NCBI GenBank assembly: GCA_018343915.1
Contig: JABRWF010000001.1
Coordinates: forward strand, 5,642,001 to 5,706,000
Direction of reading: 5' to 3'
DNA length: 64,000 bases
DNA from: Agroathelia rolfsii
Lineage: Eukaryota; Basidiomycota; Agaricomycetes; Amylocorticiales; Amylocorticiaceae
Of this stretch, positions 35,401-46,602 are shown in pieces. The translations under genes and the position numbers were made by a program. Every line of letters starts with the position of its first letter. Position 1 is the stretch's first letter. The notes beneath the pieces are model-generated. The model was given only the letters and a program-made list of their open reading frames with translations. It was not told where the DNA came from and did not search any database.

Positions 35401-38400
35401 ACTTTAACTCCCGATGAAAGACAATCGAGACTTGCGTCCACGCAGGATACATCTTGTGGAACCTCTGGGTCGGATCTAGCAAACTCGTGATCAACGGAGG
35501 CCTTCATAAAAGACAGATTTTCCGAGTCTATCGACATGCTTGCTTCAGCGGCGTAGATGGAAGGAATCCTTGGCACAGGAGGTATCTCCATCTCAAGCAG
35601 GCTTGTTTTGCTCAGACCGAAATCGTAGCGTAGATTGATTTTGGCAGGCGTGCGGAAGGCGTTCTCCAGCTGTTCGACAAAGCTCCGGCGATCTCTAGCG
35701 CCAGACTCATTAAGCTTTGCCAATTCACCAGTGAAGTCGAAGGATTTGGTAGTGTCTTCTTCTCCACGGACTGACCCTTCGCCATCAATGTCAAGACTTG
35801 CCGAATCGTCATTCAAGTGCGCATGGAAAGCAGGATCCGCCTCCGACAGCGACACGTTAGGGACATTCGCTTCCTGCTGATCGGGTTGGGTTTCCGTAGA
35901 GTCAGTAGTAGAGGAATTGATTGAGCCCGTATCGTCGTCCGGGCTGGCGGCGAGAATAGCTTGTAGTTCATACGGGATATCAGAGTCAGGGTTGTCCAGG
36001 TCGAGATTCGTCGACTCTGGTGTGGTGGATGCCCCCATGGTTCCGGAAAGACCCAAAATCTTCCTGCCTTCGGGTTCGATGGGGATACTGTTCCTCTTTT
36101 CTTCTGTTGCCATGGGGAGCAGCTCATACTGACCAAGTGACGAACGCTGGCGGCCATGACCCTTGCGCTTGAAGACTGGACTTTGGCCAAGAGGCAGCAC
36201 CGGAGAAGAGGGCGCCGAGCCGAATGTGTTCGTCGACGGAGATCGATCGTCGTCACCATTCTGGAGTGGAGCAGGAGATGGAACAATTGTGAGCGGTGTC
36301 GGCGGCAATGATTCCTTCGGCATGCCAGGTGTCTTCGCAACCCTGAGTTGCTTCTTGTTTGCAGGTCCTAAAGGCTGAAAGACCAAGGGTGGCTCTGGTG
36401 CGCGCGGAGGGCTCTGGGCTCGTTTAGTCACAAGACTAGGACGTACTGTCTGAGCAGGCACATCCTCGGGTACTTTCGGTTTAGGCGGCGAGAACCTACT
36501 GTTCAGAACCTTCCACGGGGCGATGGGCTGACCATACAGTTCTGAAGGTTGAACCATAGGGGTAGTAATGCCTTTCGTGAAAGCTCCCCGTGATTGAGCG
36601 TATGGTCGAAGAGAAGTGATACTCGCAGAGCTGGCACGGACACCAAGGGCGGGCATAGGTCCTTTAGGAACCTTCTTAACAGGACTTTCTCCGGCTTGAG
36701 CAATTAAAGCGACACGCTTCTCGGTACTAGATGAGTCGGAGAGCGAGGTTCGGGCGGGAGACGGGGTTGCCTCAAGGTCTAAATGATTCAGCAAATGAGC
36801 CAACTCGTTCGTAGCCTGGTCGAGCATCGAGAGCACACTCCCTAAGACTTTATTAGATGACTGGCTCAAGGAAACCGCCAAGTCTTACCTTCATCATGGA
36901 TTGCTTTAGGACGAGAGCGCGGTGCTAGCTGTGCCGATGTGGACTTGGATCTAAGCCTAGGCAAGCTTCGTCTTGTGGATGGGATGCTTGTAAGATCTTC
37001 TTGTCCGGCATCATCCTCACTATCGATTGCGGGACTGTCATCAACCACTTCATGGCCGTCGTTCGTAGCCCTTTCCAGAGTCAGCTTCGGTAATGTCATA
37101 GTCTGGGGCACCTCTTCATCATCATCGGAGATTTCTTGACGAGGGTTGAGGATGTCTGCCACACCGCGTTCCACGGCTGCTTGCACATCGAGAGGAAATA
37201 TTTCAGAAAGGGGAGTATGTCGTTTGCTGCCACCAGTGTGCTTGCTTTCAGTCTTTCCTTCAGCACGATATCTTTCCTTTTTCTCTGCACGCTCACGCTT
37301 GCGAGTTTCTTTGACGGTCCGGAGTTTTTCTTCGTCCCAGCGGACGGAAGCAGTAGACGAGCCGCCGTTGGAAGAAGTGCGTGAAGTTATGCTACTGGGA
37401 CGCAAAGAAGACGTCGTGCTTCCCATTGATGGAGGCCTATCACGTGTGAGCACACCATAATGGCTACTGCTATCAGAATCACCAGGCAGGCGGCTAGCGT
37501 TGAAAGAAGTGGGTGGTCCCGTATTCGTGGCAAACGTGCCCGTCTTGGAAACCTGGTCCGGAGCGCTAGGAGCGGCTGAGCTGACGCGGAGGGTGCTGGG
37601 ATTGCGAACAGTAGAAGGAAGACCCAGGCCTAAAACGCTAGCCTTTCTTCTCCCAAGGGTACTGGTCCTAATCGCAGGCTCCTTTGTAGGGCTGGGAGAT
37701 AGATAACCAGCCTCAAAACTGCTTCCCGAGCTTGAGCGGACCGTAGAAAACGCGTTAGAAGAAAGGGCAGCACGCTTCTTTGAAGCCGTCTTGGTCGTGG
37801 TTTCCGCATCTTTCTTACTCTTGTGTGCGGTGGGCTTGATATCGGCTGATGAGGGGACATCATCATCATGATTGATAGTAGTAGTATTACGCATTTGAGC
37901 CCATGAACCGATGCGAGCGAGAGAGCGAACGGAGCGCATAGCACGCTGGGCGATAGAGTTCTGGGCTGCGTTACGCGGATGAGAGCCAGACGTCGGAGGT
38001 GCAAGAAAGCCATCTTCCATTGGGGGTGCAAGAAAACCGTTTTCCATGGGCGGAGCAGAAGATGGACCAGGCTCCGAAGGGCGAACCCCAATTGTGTCAA
38101 TTGAACAAACGTCCCTCACAAATGTAGGGGTCAGAGACCGAGAGGGGATAGTATCTTTTGGAATGTCGGTTCCAGCAACAGACAGCGATTGCGACAGGTC
38201 CAACATGTCTCGGTCAGTTGATATGGCTCCTTGCCGCATACCGGAAGTAGAGATTATCTGCAGCACGTTGCTGACGGATGTACTGCGTTGCATGGCGGGA
38301 GGGGCGTCGGCAGCAGCAGAGCGTTGAGTGGAAGAGGAGTTCAGCAAGAGACCAGAATCGAAAGAGTTGAAGCGTGACCGATCTCTTTTAGAGGCGACTT

Positions 38401-39251
38401 TCTTGAATTGTTCAACCGGGCCAGGTGCTAAGGCGTTTTGAGATACGATGAGAAGGATTGATAATGCACAACTTGGGCTCACATTTCGATCGTGGTCTGA
38501 TGTTCTCATTTCTCTCTGTATCCTTAGAGTCCTTTCGGCCACGCCCGATGGCCCACCACCGTCCACTACCTTCCTTGGTTTCTTTGCTACTGCCCTTGGG
38601 TTTGCTATCCTCGTTGGGAACGGCAGGGATGTTGGTGATCTCTCCCATCGCACCCCATTGAAATCCATTGAGTCCGGCCCGGCTTTTCTTTTTCTTGACC
38701 ATGACGACTTCACCAGCATTGGCGTCATCATTAGGGCCAGAGTGATCGACGTAGATGTCGAAACCTGAAGCACTACCTGACGTGATTCCTATCCGGCGTG
38801 CTACGTCACTAAAATCGGCTCGAGAGGAAGAGCCGCGTAGGGAGGTGGGAGGGAGTTGGGAGTCAGTATTCTTGCTGTGGGGGACAAGGAGAGAAAGTTT
38901 GCTCTTCTTCTGCTTGAGAACAAGGCGTTTCCTGGATGCATTCCGCTCCTCCTTAGGTGCAAGAACGGAAGTGGAAGGGAGAGCTTGTGGAACATCAAAG
39001 GGCACAGCAGCCCAAGAGCTATTGGCAATGGAATTGTCGGCGTTGGTGAGGATGTTGGAAAGACCCATGTCGGAGTCCAGGGGTCCATCCGTTAATGGAC
39101 CAGTACTACGTGGGGTAGCATGAATGAGGCGAATAGAGGGCGCGTTTTGGCGATGGGGCGTTTGTATGGATTTGAATGATAGCTGTTCCTGGCTTTGATC
39201 AACGAGGGAAGACCCCAAAGTCAAAGGCGCAGGTACCGAGCCGCGGGCCAT
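32419..39251 (-). CDS. very large Ser/Pro-rich hypothetical protein
   Basis: Seven exons on the minus strand: 39251-38483, 38427-36889, 36841-33948, 33896-33596, 33546-32989, 32938-32476, 32455-32419. They sum to 6,561 bases, encoding 2,186 residues. Most of the chain is Ser/Pro/Asp-rich and likely disordered. Short conserved-looking islands are NGFQWGAMGEITNIP, RWWAIGRGRKDSK, a possible coiled helix LDQATNELAHLLNHLDLEA and a repeated PPMENGFLAPP phrase. Basic patches (KRERAEKKERYRAEGK; RVRARARGQGHRRRI) suggest nucleic acid, membrane or kinase interactions, but I do not recognise the family. The 5' end is uncertain: another frame overlaps the start (39199-39606) and might be an alternative first exon. 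The last exon is short and its acceptor is a best guess. Perhaps a cell-polarity or cell-cycle scaffold, judged only by composition. Confidence 0.7.
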
Positions 39252-39999
39252 GCCACGGCCAAAACAAGGTTTGATAATAGAAGGATTGAGCGAGCGTCTG
39301 AAGGTCGACGATAATGTTCGGATTCAACGCTACGGTGCGATGGGATGCTTTCGTTTCTTGATAATCCTCGAAGACTATCTCAAGTTGCGTAATGGTTTGG
39401 TCGTAAAGATATCTGAGTGGAGATCGATCTGTTATTGAGTACAGGAACCGGATAAAACAAGAATGGAATACATTACCTAGAGATATATGATTCTGGAATG
39501 ATGTATGTTCTTGTTGCGGGTCTTTGAGCCTATTTGCATTATAAGGCATCGGTGAGCAAGCATTGAAACAAAATAAAACAAAAAAACTAATAGACAAGGT
39601 CTTCACCTACGGTGAGACTAGCCCTGTGGATGAGTGCTGCGACGTGTGGATGCGGACTGGCAAGGTAGATGCTATGGAAAGACGGTATATGGCCTAGTTG
39701 TATTCAGCACTGAGCTGAGTGGTAGCCTCTTGAGGGCCGGGCGAGAGCGGGCTGCGACAGCTAGAAGCGGCTTGATGATGATGGTGTCGATGTCGAAGAA
39801 CAAGAAGAGGCCAGCGCCAGCCCCGCGCGCCCCTGCCCAGTCAATTGCCCACGGTTCAACTTGTACACATGACATAAGCATCTTCCATCACGTGACCGCG
39901 TTCACTTGTTACTCCAGCAAGCAGTAAATTAAACGTCGGTTTGGGGCCTGTCTACGATAGCCATAATAAATACATGTCCTATAAGCACAGCGAGTGTCC
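39252..39999. other. intergenic/5' leader region
   Basis: Lies between the large minus-strand gene and the methyltransferase gene. On the minus strand an open frame (from an ATG at about 39550, MPYNANRLKDPQQEH) is followed by a GTAATG donor and a second block (RYLYDQTITQLEIVFEDYQ). These may be upstream exons or leader of the large gene, but phases do not join to it cleanly. No repeat seen. Confidence 0.3.
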
Positions 40000-41226
40000 T
40001 CACTTCCAACCAATTACATAATACCCATAACGGACAATATGACCATTCTGGTCATCACTACCCGTGTCATCTCCGGCGTTCCTATCAGCGTCCTCAATAT
40101 CGCAGGTGATCTCCTCCAATGACAACACGCAAAGCTGTTGACCTCCGGTTGATTTCATGGTGACAATTGGGAAGGTGTGCAGGATACTCGCAGTTTCGTT
40201 TTCAAAACCTGGTCGGTGTGCTATCAGTAGATGGAACAGACCACCCAAGTCATCGCTGCCGGACGGCTTGCGTAGTAACTTCTGCAGGCAGTTACAGATC
40301 CAACGCGCTTGAGGAGCGGTATGGTCGTAAATAAGATCGGCACCGAAAATGACATCAAAAGGCTCGTTCAGCGAAGCGACGGGTCGATCTTCATGAGGAA
40401 ACTTAGACCAATCTAGGAACTCCGTGATTACCTGCGGTCGTTGATCCGTAGGCAGATTACATGCAATATTTTTTCGTAGGTTGGTGAGCACCGAAGGGTA
40501 ATAGTCTGTCGCAACAATTTCTATGTCAGACGAACACAGACTGGGTTGATGATAAAGGAGTTTCGCCACTGTCAAACCCACGAGGCCGGTGCCTGCACCA
40601 AGCTCGAGAATGCGCAAGCACCCTGAAGAGGAATCGCTAAAGCGGTCTTGAAAAAAATTCTCGGGATTTTCGATTATAAGCTCGGACAGTATACAAGCAC
40701 CTCCCCACGTCTGCGCACCTACACTGGAGAAGTCATGGTTATCCAGTGGTAGGTCGGTGATTTCCACTTGGACTGCCGTTTGTCTTAAAAAAAAGACAAA
40801 ATTTCGGGTTGTAAGACCTGCGGCAGATGTCCCACAACAGAGGGCAAGCAAGGAAGCTGCCTCGTCTACCAGAAAATCTGGGCCTAACGTCGTCATATCA
40901 TCAGCGCATAGCTCTGTCCATTCCAGATCTCCAATCTGTGTAATAAGTGCTGTGAGCCAGCGTATAGCATATGCACGCTCGAAAGAATCCGTCCTTAGCG
41001 CGTCAAGACGAGCAAAACGTGCGGATTGGGAAGTCGTCCACTCCAGACAGCCTGCTTGCGGCTCAATAGGAACATTTAAAACTTTGTGTCTGCGCGTGCC
41101 GCGCACGGGAGGATTATAGATAATGCGCAGATGTCTAACAGAATCTAGTAAATGGCTTGGTGCGAAAGTAGCGATCTTGTCAATCGGAGGTAGGAACGAC
41201 GTTGGCGGCAACAAAAACGACAGCAT
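40000..41226 (-). CDS. class I SAM-dependent methyltransferase (Methyltransf_16 / lysine methyltransferase type)
   Basis: A single exon of 1,227 bases encodes 408 residues; the first ATG in frame (41226) gives MLSFLLPPTSFL. The SAM-binding motif I is LRILELGAGTGLVGLTVAKLL, preceded by VGAQTWGGACILSELI, the 'WGG/W' lead-in of the Methyltransf_16 family (METTL21/FAM86/yeast Efm proteins). Motif Post-I is IEIVATDYYPSVLTNLRKNI, and FDVIFGADLIYD is motif II. The C-terminal part includes LLIAHRPGFENE. In yeast the closest type is Efm2, which methylates a lysine of elongation factor 2. That substrate is inferred here from architecture and length only. No membrane or export signal. Confidence 0.82.
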   Translation of the reverse strand: MLSFLLPPTSFLPPIDKIATFAPSHLLDSVRHLRIIYNPPVRGTRRHKVLNVPIEPQAGCLEWTTSQSARFARLDALRTDSFERAYAIRWLTALITQIGDLEWTELCADDMTTLGPDFLVDEAASLLALCCGTSAAGLTTRNFVFFLRQTAVQVEITDLPLDNHDFSSVGAQTWGGACILSELIIENPENFFQDRFSDSSSGCLRILELGAGTGLVGLTVAKLLYHQPSLCSSDIEIVATDYYPSVLTNLRKNIACNLPTDQRPQVITEFLDWSKFPHEDRPVASLNEPFDVIFGADLIYDHTAPQARWICNCLQKLLRKPSGSDDLGGLFHLLIAHRPGFENETASILHTFPIVTMKSTGGQQLCVLSLEEITCDIEDADRNAGDDTGSDDQNGHIVRYGYYVIGWK

Positions 41227-41892
41227 TATGCAAAAGTCCAAAGCGAAGGACTACGGATATATGTGTTTAATGAAACTTTCTGCTAGGAGAGCATGTGCGC
41301 ATTAGTTCAAATTTTCAAATCCCGCGATTTAGGGACTTTTGACCTTGCCACTGTTAAAATGTTGAAAGGGGGTCGATCACAACCAACAGTAGACAACACG
41401 AGTAAAATTTCCGTTTGTCGTAGTACGTGGTAGTACGCAGTCAAACGGATAGATCTACGAAAATTTACATCTGCTGGATAAAATACAATCTAATCACGTG
41501 AACCCTACAATAAAAATGCCCTCAATTTTTCCACCAAAGTAGGAAATTCGTTTGTGTGATGGCGCAGCGTTACTCGTCAAGGCCCCGCTATGTCGGATCG
41601 GTCACGCCGCGCTACAGGGCAGCGGGCGTTCGTTAGTAATTTCATATTCTCTCATGCTTGGTGATGCTCGGTCGTATTTCTTATCTGTTGCATGTGGACG
41701 ATGGGTTTGGGAGGAGATAGTATTTTAGTATAAATACCTGTCTGCTCTGTGTGCGATACAGTAGTTTTGAAAAAACCCTTATGCCTGTTATTTCATTGTT
41801 AGATCTCGTGACAGCCGTCACATGGTGCCACCGCGACTTGATGACTACGCGTAACCTGGACTTTTGAAAGGCATCCTCAGTCAGTTGCCACT
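41227..41892. promoter_or_regulatory. intergenic region with TATA box at 41729-41736
   Basis: Divergent promoter between the methyltransferase gene (minus) and the crinkler-like gene (plus). TATAAATA at 41729-41736 lies about 157 bases before the crinkler ATG. No coding exon seen. Confidence 0.4.
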
Positions 41893-42197
41893 ATGTCTAC
41901 CACTATAGTTTGGTGTCTTCTGGTCGATTACTGGAAGAAACCTATTGGAAACGTCATCAAAGTCCAGGCGGTACTTTCAGATGATGTCTTGAACTTGACA
42001 CAGAAAGTCAAAGATTACTACAAGGACGATGGGGATCCTCTTAGTGTGTCTGCCAACAAGCTCGTTGTGTGGCAATCCAAGAAGCCAAAGTTGCTTACAG
42101 ATGACGATCTTGACAAGAGAGTTAGCCACCTAGACTTCTCTAATAAGGCCAAGATTTCCAAGCTTTCCTTTTCAAAGAAGGTGATAAACCTTGGCCT
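41893..42197 (+). pseudogene. crinkler-type (CRN) effector N-terminal domain, split by element B
   Basis: The ATG at 41893 opens a frame reading IVWCLLVDYWKKPIGNVIKV and, later, ANKLVVWQSKKPKLL. This matches the ubiquitin-like N-terminal domain of fungal crinkler proteins (a WCLV start, a later LTVW-type strand, length about 100). Crinklers are modular intracellular proteins first known from oomycetes, with C-terminal effector or nuclease/kinase-like modules. The frame is cut at 42197 by the LTR element B. The frame resumes without a stop after the second copy of the GGCCT duplication (61614 onward), so one gene has been split by 19.4 kb. No C-terminal module is present in the window. Probably inactive in this haplotype. 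Confidence 0.7.
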
Positions 42198-44983
42198 TGT
42201 CACGACCCGCCAACGCACCCGGCCGCCGAACGTCCCGATCATGCACATTGACATATGCAAACACCTACGACGGAGTCACCAGTGATGTCCTCCCTTCTGA
42301 GTTGCCGTGCACCCCGTGCATCGGACGTGTTTCCAATGTATCCGCCGACGTTTCCCCAGAGCTATATGCAAGGTTACCCTTTACGCTTCCTTCCCATCAC
42401 TAGCACGCTTCTATCCATCAGAGCACTCCACATAATGACAACACTTCTTGAAGACATTCCCCAAGTTGCCATGTGCCCGCACCAGTGGATCCTTCCTATC
42501 TGGGAAGATTGTGCTTGGACTTCCCCATAATCGCGCTCTGATCGACGATTAGACCGCCGATGGTTCCGAAGGAAGGCAACTATCAAGGGTATACTCCTTG
42601 ACTATGTGACTAATAAACGTTAGTGGTAGATGTAATGTAGACTACTTGTAGTCCACTAGTTACCTATAGAAAAGACAATACACTTACTTGTATAAAAAGG
42701 TATGGTCTGTTTGTTAGTATAGGTAAAGGCAATAACCTATAAATGTGAAAGCAATTAGTAACTCTTTACACCTAAGATAAGACTAATTATCTAGCCAGTG
42801 TCTTGTAAGAACACTTACTTGTTTACTCTTTTAGAGTAAGGCTTTGATAAATGTCTTTTGTAGACTTTGTAAGTCTGTTAGTGAAGTTAGTAGTGTGAGC
42901 TAGTCCTTAGACTATTTAACTCACTTATTTCTGATGAAATAACTTGTCATTTCCAGCCAATTTCGCTGGTGCTTATATAATACAAAATATTCTAATTTCT
43001 ACAAGATTAGTAAGCCATTCCAGTGCTTATCTAATCCGCTTAGTAAGAAAAGTTGCTTACAAATCTGCTTATAAATCAGCTTAGTAATATTCCTATTTGC
43101 TGAATAATATGCTTAGTAAGCAGTTTGTGCGCTTGGTAAGCAATCTGTGTGCTTAGTCAGTAATTTGTATAGTATTAGTAAGTAAAGATGTCCATTTATC
43201 TCAATATCCTATTATTAGATCTGTATTAGTAATATTTTATAAACATTACTAATATCATGGGCTTGCTTAGTAAATATTTTGGTAATTTATAAGCAAGGAT
43301 CTAGGACGTGAAAAATCATTTAGTTATATTTACGATGGATGTTGAGAAATGAATATTTAAATGGAATTGTTTAATATTTATGGAAAAGATATTCAGAATT
43401 GATAAAGTCAAGTGACTTCAGATAAGATAATCTTATCTCTGATAAGATTAGATATAATAGAATATCAAAAATATTAAATAAATGAATATATGCATATTAT
43501 TTCAATGAATATATGCATATAAAGAATTGTTAATATCTCAACAACGAACGGTTGTAAAATCATGAAATAAATATCCATGTATGATATGATATTAGATGAT
43601 TATTTGAAGTATTCATTGGAATTATTGGAAAGATATGAAGACTGTAAATATTCAATCTTTCAACAGTGACGTTGGGCGTGGGGAGCCTACTTGTGCGCAC
43701 AATCAAACAATACACCTCTTAACACTAAAGTATTGAAGTACCCACGCAAGAGTATTCCCACAGGTACACTAACCCTTTATCTATTGAGGGCATGCCGGGT
43801 ACTTTCTTAGCTCTTACGTGATCGTAGCTCTTAGTTCACACACGCACACGTGAGGGGATTTGCACCGCCTCCTAATATAGGGGAAGAGAGAGAGAAAGAG
43901 AGGGGGCTAGGACAAGAGCCTAGGCCTGTGAGTATATACCCTGAAGGCAAAGTATATTAGCAATCTACTTTAAAGGAAATACAAACTTTTGGTTACTTAC
44001 CTGAAGGCAAAGAGGTCAAAGCTGAGCTCTTCAGGACAAGTTACATGTACTATTTATACTACTAGTGAAAGGTCCGTGCGCAGCATTGATGGTTTGTGCA
44101 CAAAGGGAGTTAGAAGTATAATTGGTGGCAATGCAGGGGAAGATCTTTTAGCCTAACTCCACCGGGCATCCGTGTAGAGGTCCGTTTCTAGACTGGTACC
44201 GGTAACCATTAGGAATTGATCAGGGGAGGAAGTCTGTGTTCCTAGGCTGTGCGTGATGGTGAAAAGGAAGTTCACACAGCCCCAAGATTACTCCTGTGAC
44301 GTGCAGCTTGGAAACACGTGAGGGCCAATCACATGACCACTGCACTGCCCACAGTCCATGCCCTAAAGGGGTAATTTTGATAAGAAAATCAGAAAAAAGT
44401 AAAAGAAAATACAATAACTAATTAAGTAATAGTCCAAATAATACAAGAGATAGCTCGAAAAATCGGCAAAAATGTCCTACTCATGACAGCAACCCTACCT
44501 TCATGCACAGCATGGCACGATGACTAGAGCACGCGGTGCGTGCTATTACTTATTGTTCCTATTGTCTTCATCTATTTCTTTATTTATCTTTCTGCAACTA
44601 CTGTATTCTAGTATATAGTACTGTACTTGATGTAGTAGATACAGTAGTCGGAAAATTAAGTGTGTTTAGCCCTAAACAAGCTCTATACCTGCTGCATAGC
44701 CAGCGGTCAACCTATAGACTTGAGCATCCTTGAGTATCTCATTCTGCTTCTTACCTCCTGCTTGATCTCTCCGCCTACGCTTGATCTCGCCGGAACACCT
44801 GCACCAACTTGCCGTATGCTATGCCTGCTTGCCACGTCACCCGTATTGCCGCAAGCCCTGAGATATCAAAGAGGTGACTCCACGAACCCACAGGGCTGCT
44901 ATCTAGCAGTGAGCCGCTTAGCAGTTAGCGCTCCAGGGGCATCGCCGCACCGCCCAAGCTAGCTGCGAAGGCAGCTCTTAACA
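42198..44983 (+). repeat. 5' LTR of element B, interrupted
   Basis: The outer parts 42198-42580 and 44489-44983 together equal the 873-bp LTR found at 60736-61608. The interruption (42581-44488) is flanked by GCAAC on both sides. The LTR begins TGTCACGACCC and ends CTCTTAACA. Confidence 0.85.
42581..44488. mobile_element. LTR-C-related insertion (1,908 bp) in the 5' LTR of B
   Basis: Starts TATCAAGGG and ends ATGACA, flanked by 5-bp GCAAC duplications (42576-42580 and 44489-44493). The first ~30 bases and the part from about 43680 onward match the 858-bp LTR C at 55091-55948 (shared phrase TTTATCTATTGAGGG). About 1 kb between (42610-43670) is extra, AT-rich, and full of short motifs around CTTAGTAAGC. 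No coding capacity. Probably a longer LTR subtype, or an LTR that gained an insert. Confidence 0.7.
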
Positions 44984-45185
44984 GTATTTTCCGACTATTT
45001 CATTTATTTGTCCCCCCCCCTTTTTTCTTCTACCTGACCTTGAGTCAGAAAATCCTGCCTAACAGTATTTTCCAACTATTTCTTTTATTTCTCCCCCTTC
45101 TTCCTGACCTTGAGTCAGAAAATCCTGCTTGACAGTATTTTCCGACTACTTTCTTATTTGTTGTTCCTTTCTTCTTCCTGACCTT
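44978..45185. repeat. three degenerate ~70-bp direct repeats next to the 5' LTR of B
   Basis: Each unit begins ACAGTATTTTCC and continues with a pyrimidine-rich stretch and TGACCTTGAGTCAGAAAATCC. The starts lie near 44981, 45060 and 45132, and the third is shortened. Together they form the beginning of the internal region of element B, where a primer-binding site is expected; I do not recognise one. Confidence 0.6.
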
Positions 45186-45593
45186 CTTTTGGACTATGTC
45201 ACGACCCACCAACGCACCTGGTCGCCAAATGTCCCGATTGTACACATCGACACATGCAAACATCTACGACAGAGTTACCGGCAATGCCCTCCCTTCTGAG
45301 TCGCCGCGTACCCCGTGCATCGGAAGCATTTCCAATGTATCCACCGATGTTTCCCCGGAGCCATGTGCACGGCCGCCCTTCGCACTTCCTTCCCATCATT
45401 GATGCACTTCTGTCCATTAGAGCGCTCCACATGACGACAACCCTTCTCAATGTCAATCCCCGAGTCGCCATGCATCCCCACCAGCGGATCCTTCCTATCT
45501 AGGAAGATCGCGCTTGGTTCTCCCCATGATTGTACTCTGATCAACAATCAGACCGCCGATGGTTCCAAAGGAACGCATCCCCGACTTCGTGCA

Positions 45594-46602
45594 TGTCAAG
45601 GCTTGCGCTCTTGACTTAACCAACAAACGTAAACCCTCTCGAAGGTACGAGGGATGGGTTGTAAGACCCCTTTTTACAATGTATTTCTGGGTTGGCTTAT
45701 GGCAGACGCGCACGTGCTCCCGTTGCTATCCTTTGTAATAGTATTAGCTTAGCCTCTACTTTGTTAGGGTTGCATTCGGTACTCTAGCGCTAGGCTTCCC
45801 GGGTGCTTCCTTCACGTCAAATAGATGCTGAACTAATTTCTTACTCGGAGTAGGCGGCTTAGCCCTCCGTGCTCTATGTACGTCTGAGAGGTCTTGTTTC
45901 TGCCTCTACCTGAATGAACAGGATTTGATATCACGCGCACTGCCTCCTTGTATTGAGGACTTATAACTCAGAAAGCCCTCTGGTACTAGGGCCTACGTGT
46001 ACTACTTAGTTGCCGTCGAGGCCTTACACTAAATAGTTAGGGGAAATAGGGAGAGAGAGGGGTATGGGCTAGGAGTAACAAGCCTGAAGACGAGAAATAT
46101 ATTAGTTAGTATAGATATACAAGAGGGGGGGTGCCCTTACCTGAAGGCAAGAAGGTCGAAGCTAAGGTTCAGGTAAGGGCTACATACTTGTATTTATACT
46201 TAAAACAAAGGGCCCGTGCGCAGCCTTGATGGTTTGTGCGCAACAGGGTTTATAAGCGGAAATGACAGTAATGCAGGGGCAGTGCTTTTGTGCCTAAGTC
46301 CGATGAGCAACCGATTGGAATGATGAGTCTAGTACTCCTTAGTAATTGCACAGTGATCGGAACGACCCTGGTTCCTGAGTCTAGACCTTTTGATGAAAAG
46401 GAATGGTCTAGACTCCGCCTTCCTAATATACTCTTGTCATGAGCACTCCTGTCACGTGGGGCTAACACAGCCAGTTACACGCGCATCAAGATGTCGCCTG
46501 CAAGGTATTTCTTCCATAACTCAGTCAATAAAAATCGTAAAAATACAGTAAAAATATGTGCATGATCGTAAGAAAAGCGCGAAAATTGTCCAACTCATAA
46601 CA
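45594..46602 (-). repeat. 3' LTR of the Gypsy element
   Basis: 1,009 bp, and 5-bp GTGCA precedes it on the plus strand. The minus-strand TATA box TATAAATA is at 46191-46198. It directly follows the purine tract at the end of pol. Confidence 0.93.

Noticed and set aside
43000..43200. Short repeated units around CTTAGTAAGC considered as a CRISPR-like array
   Set aside because: Units are irregular in length and spacing, with no uniform spacers, and the genome is eukaryotic.
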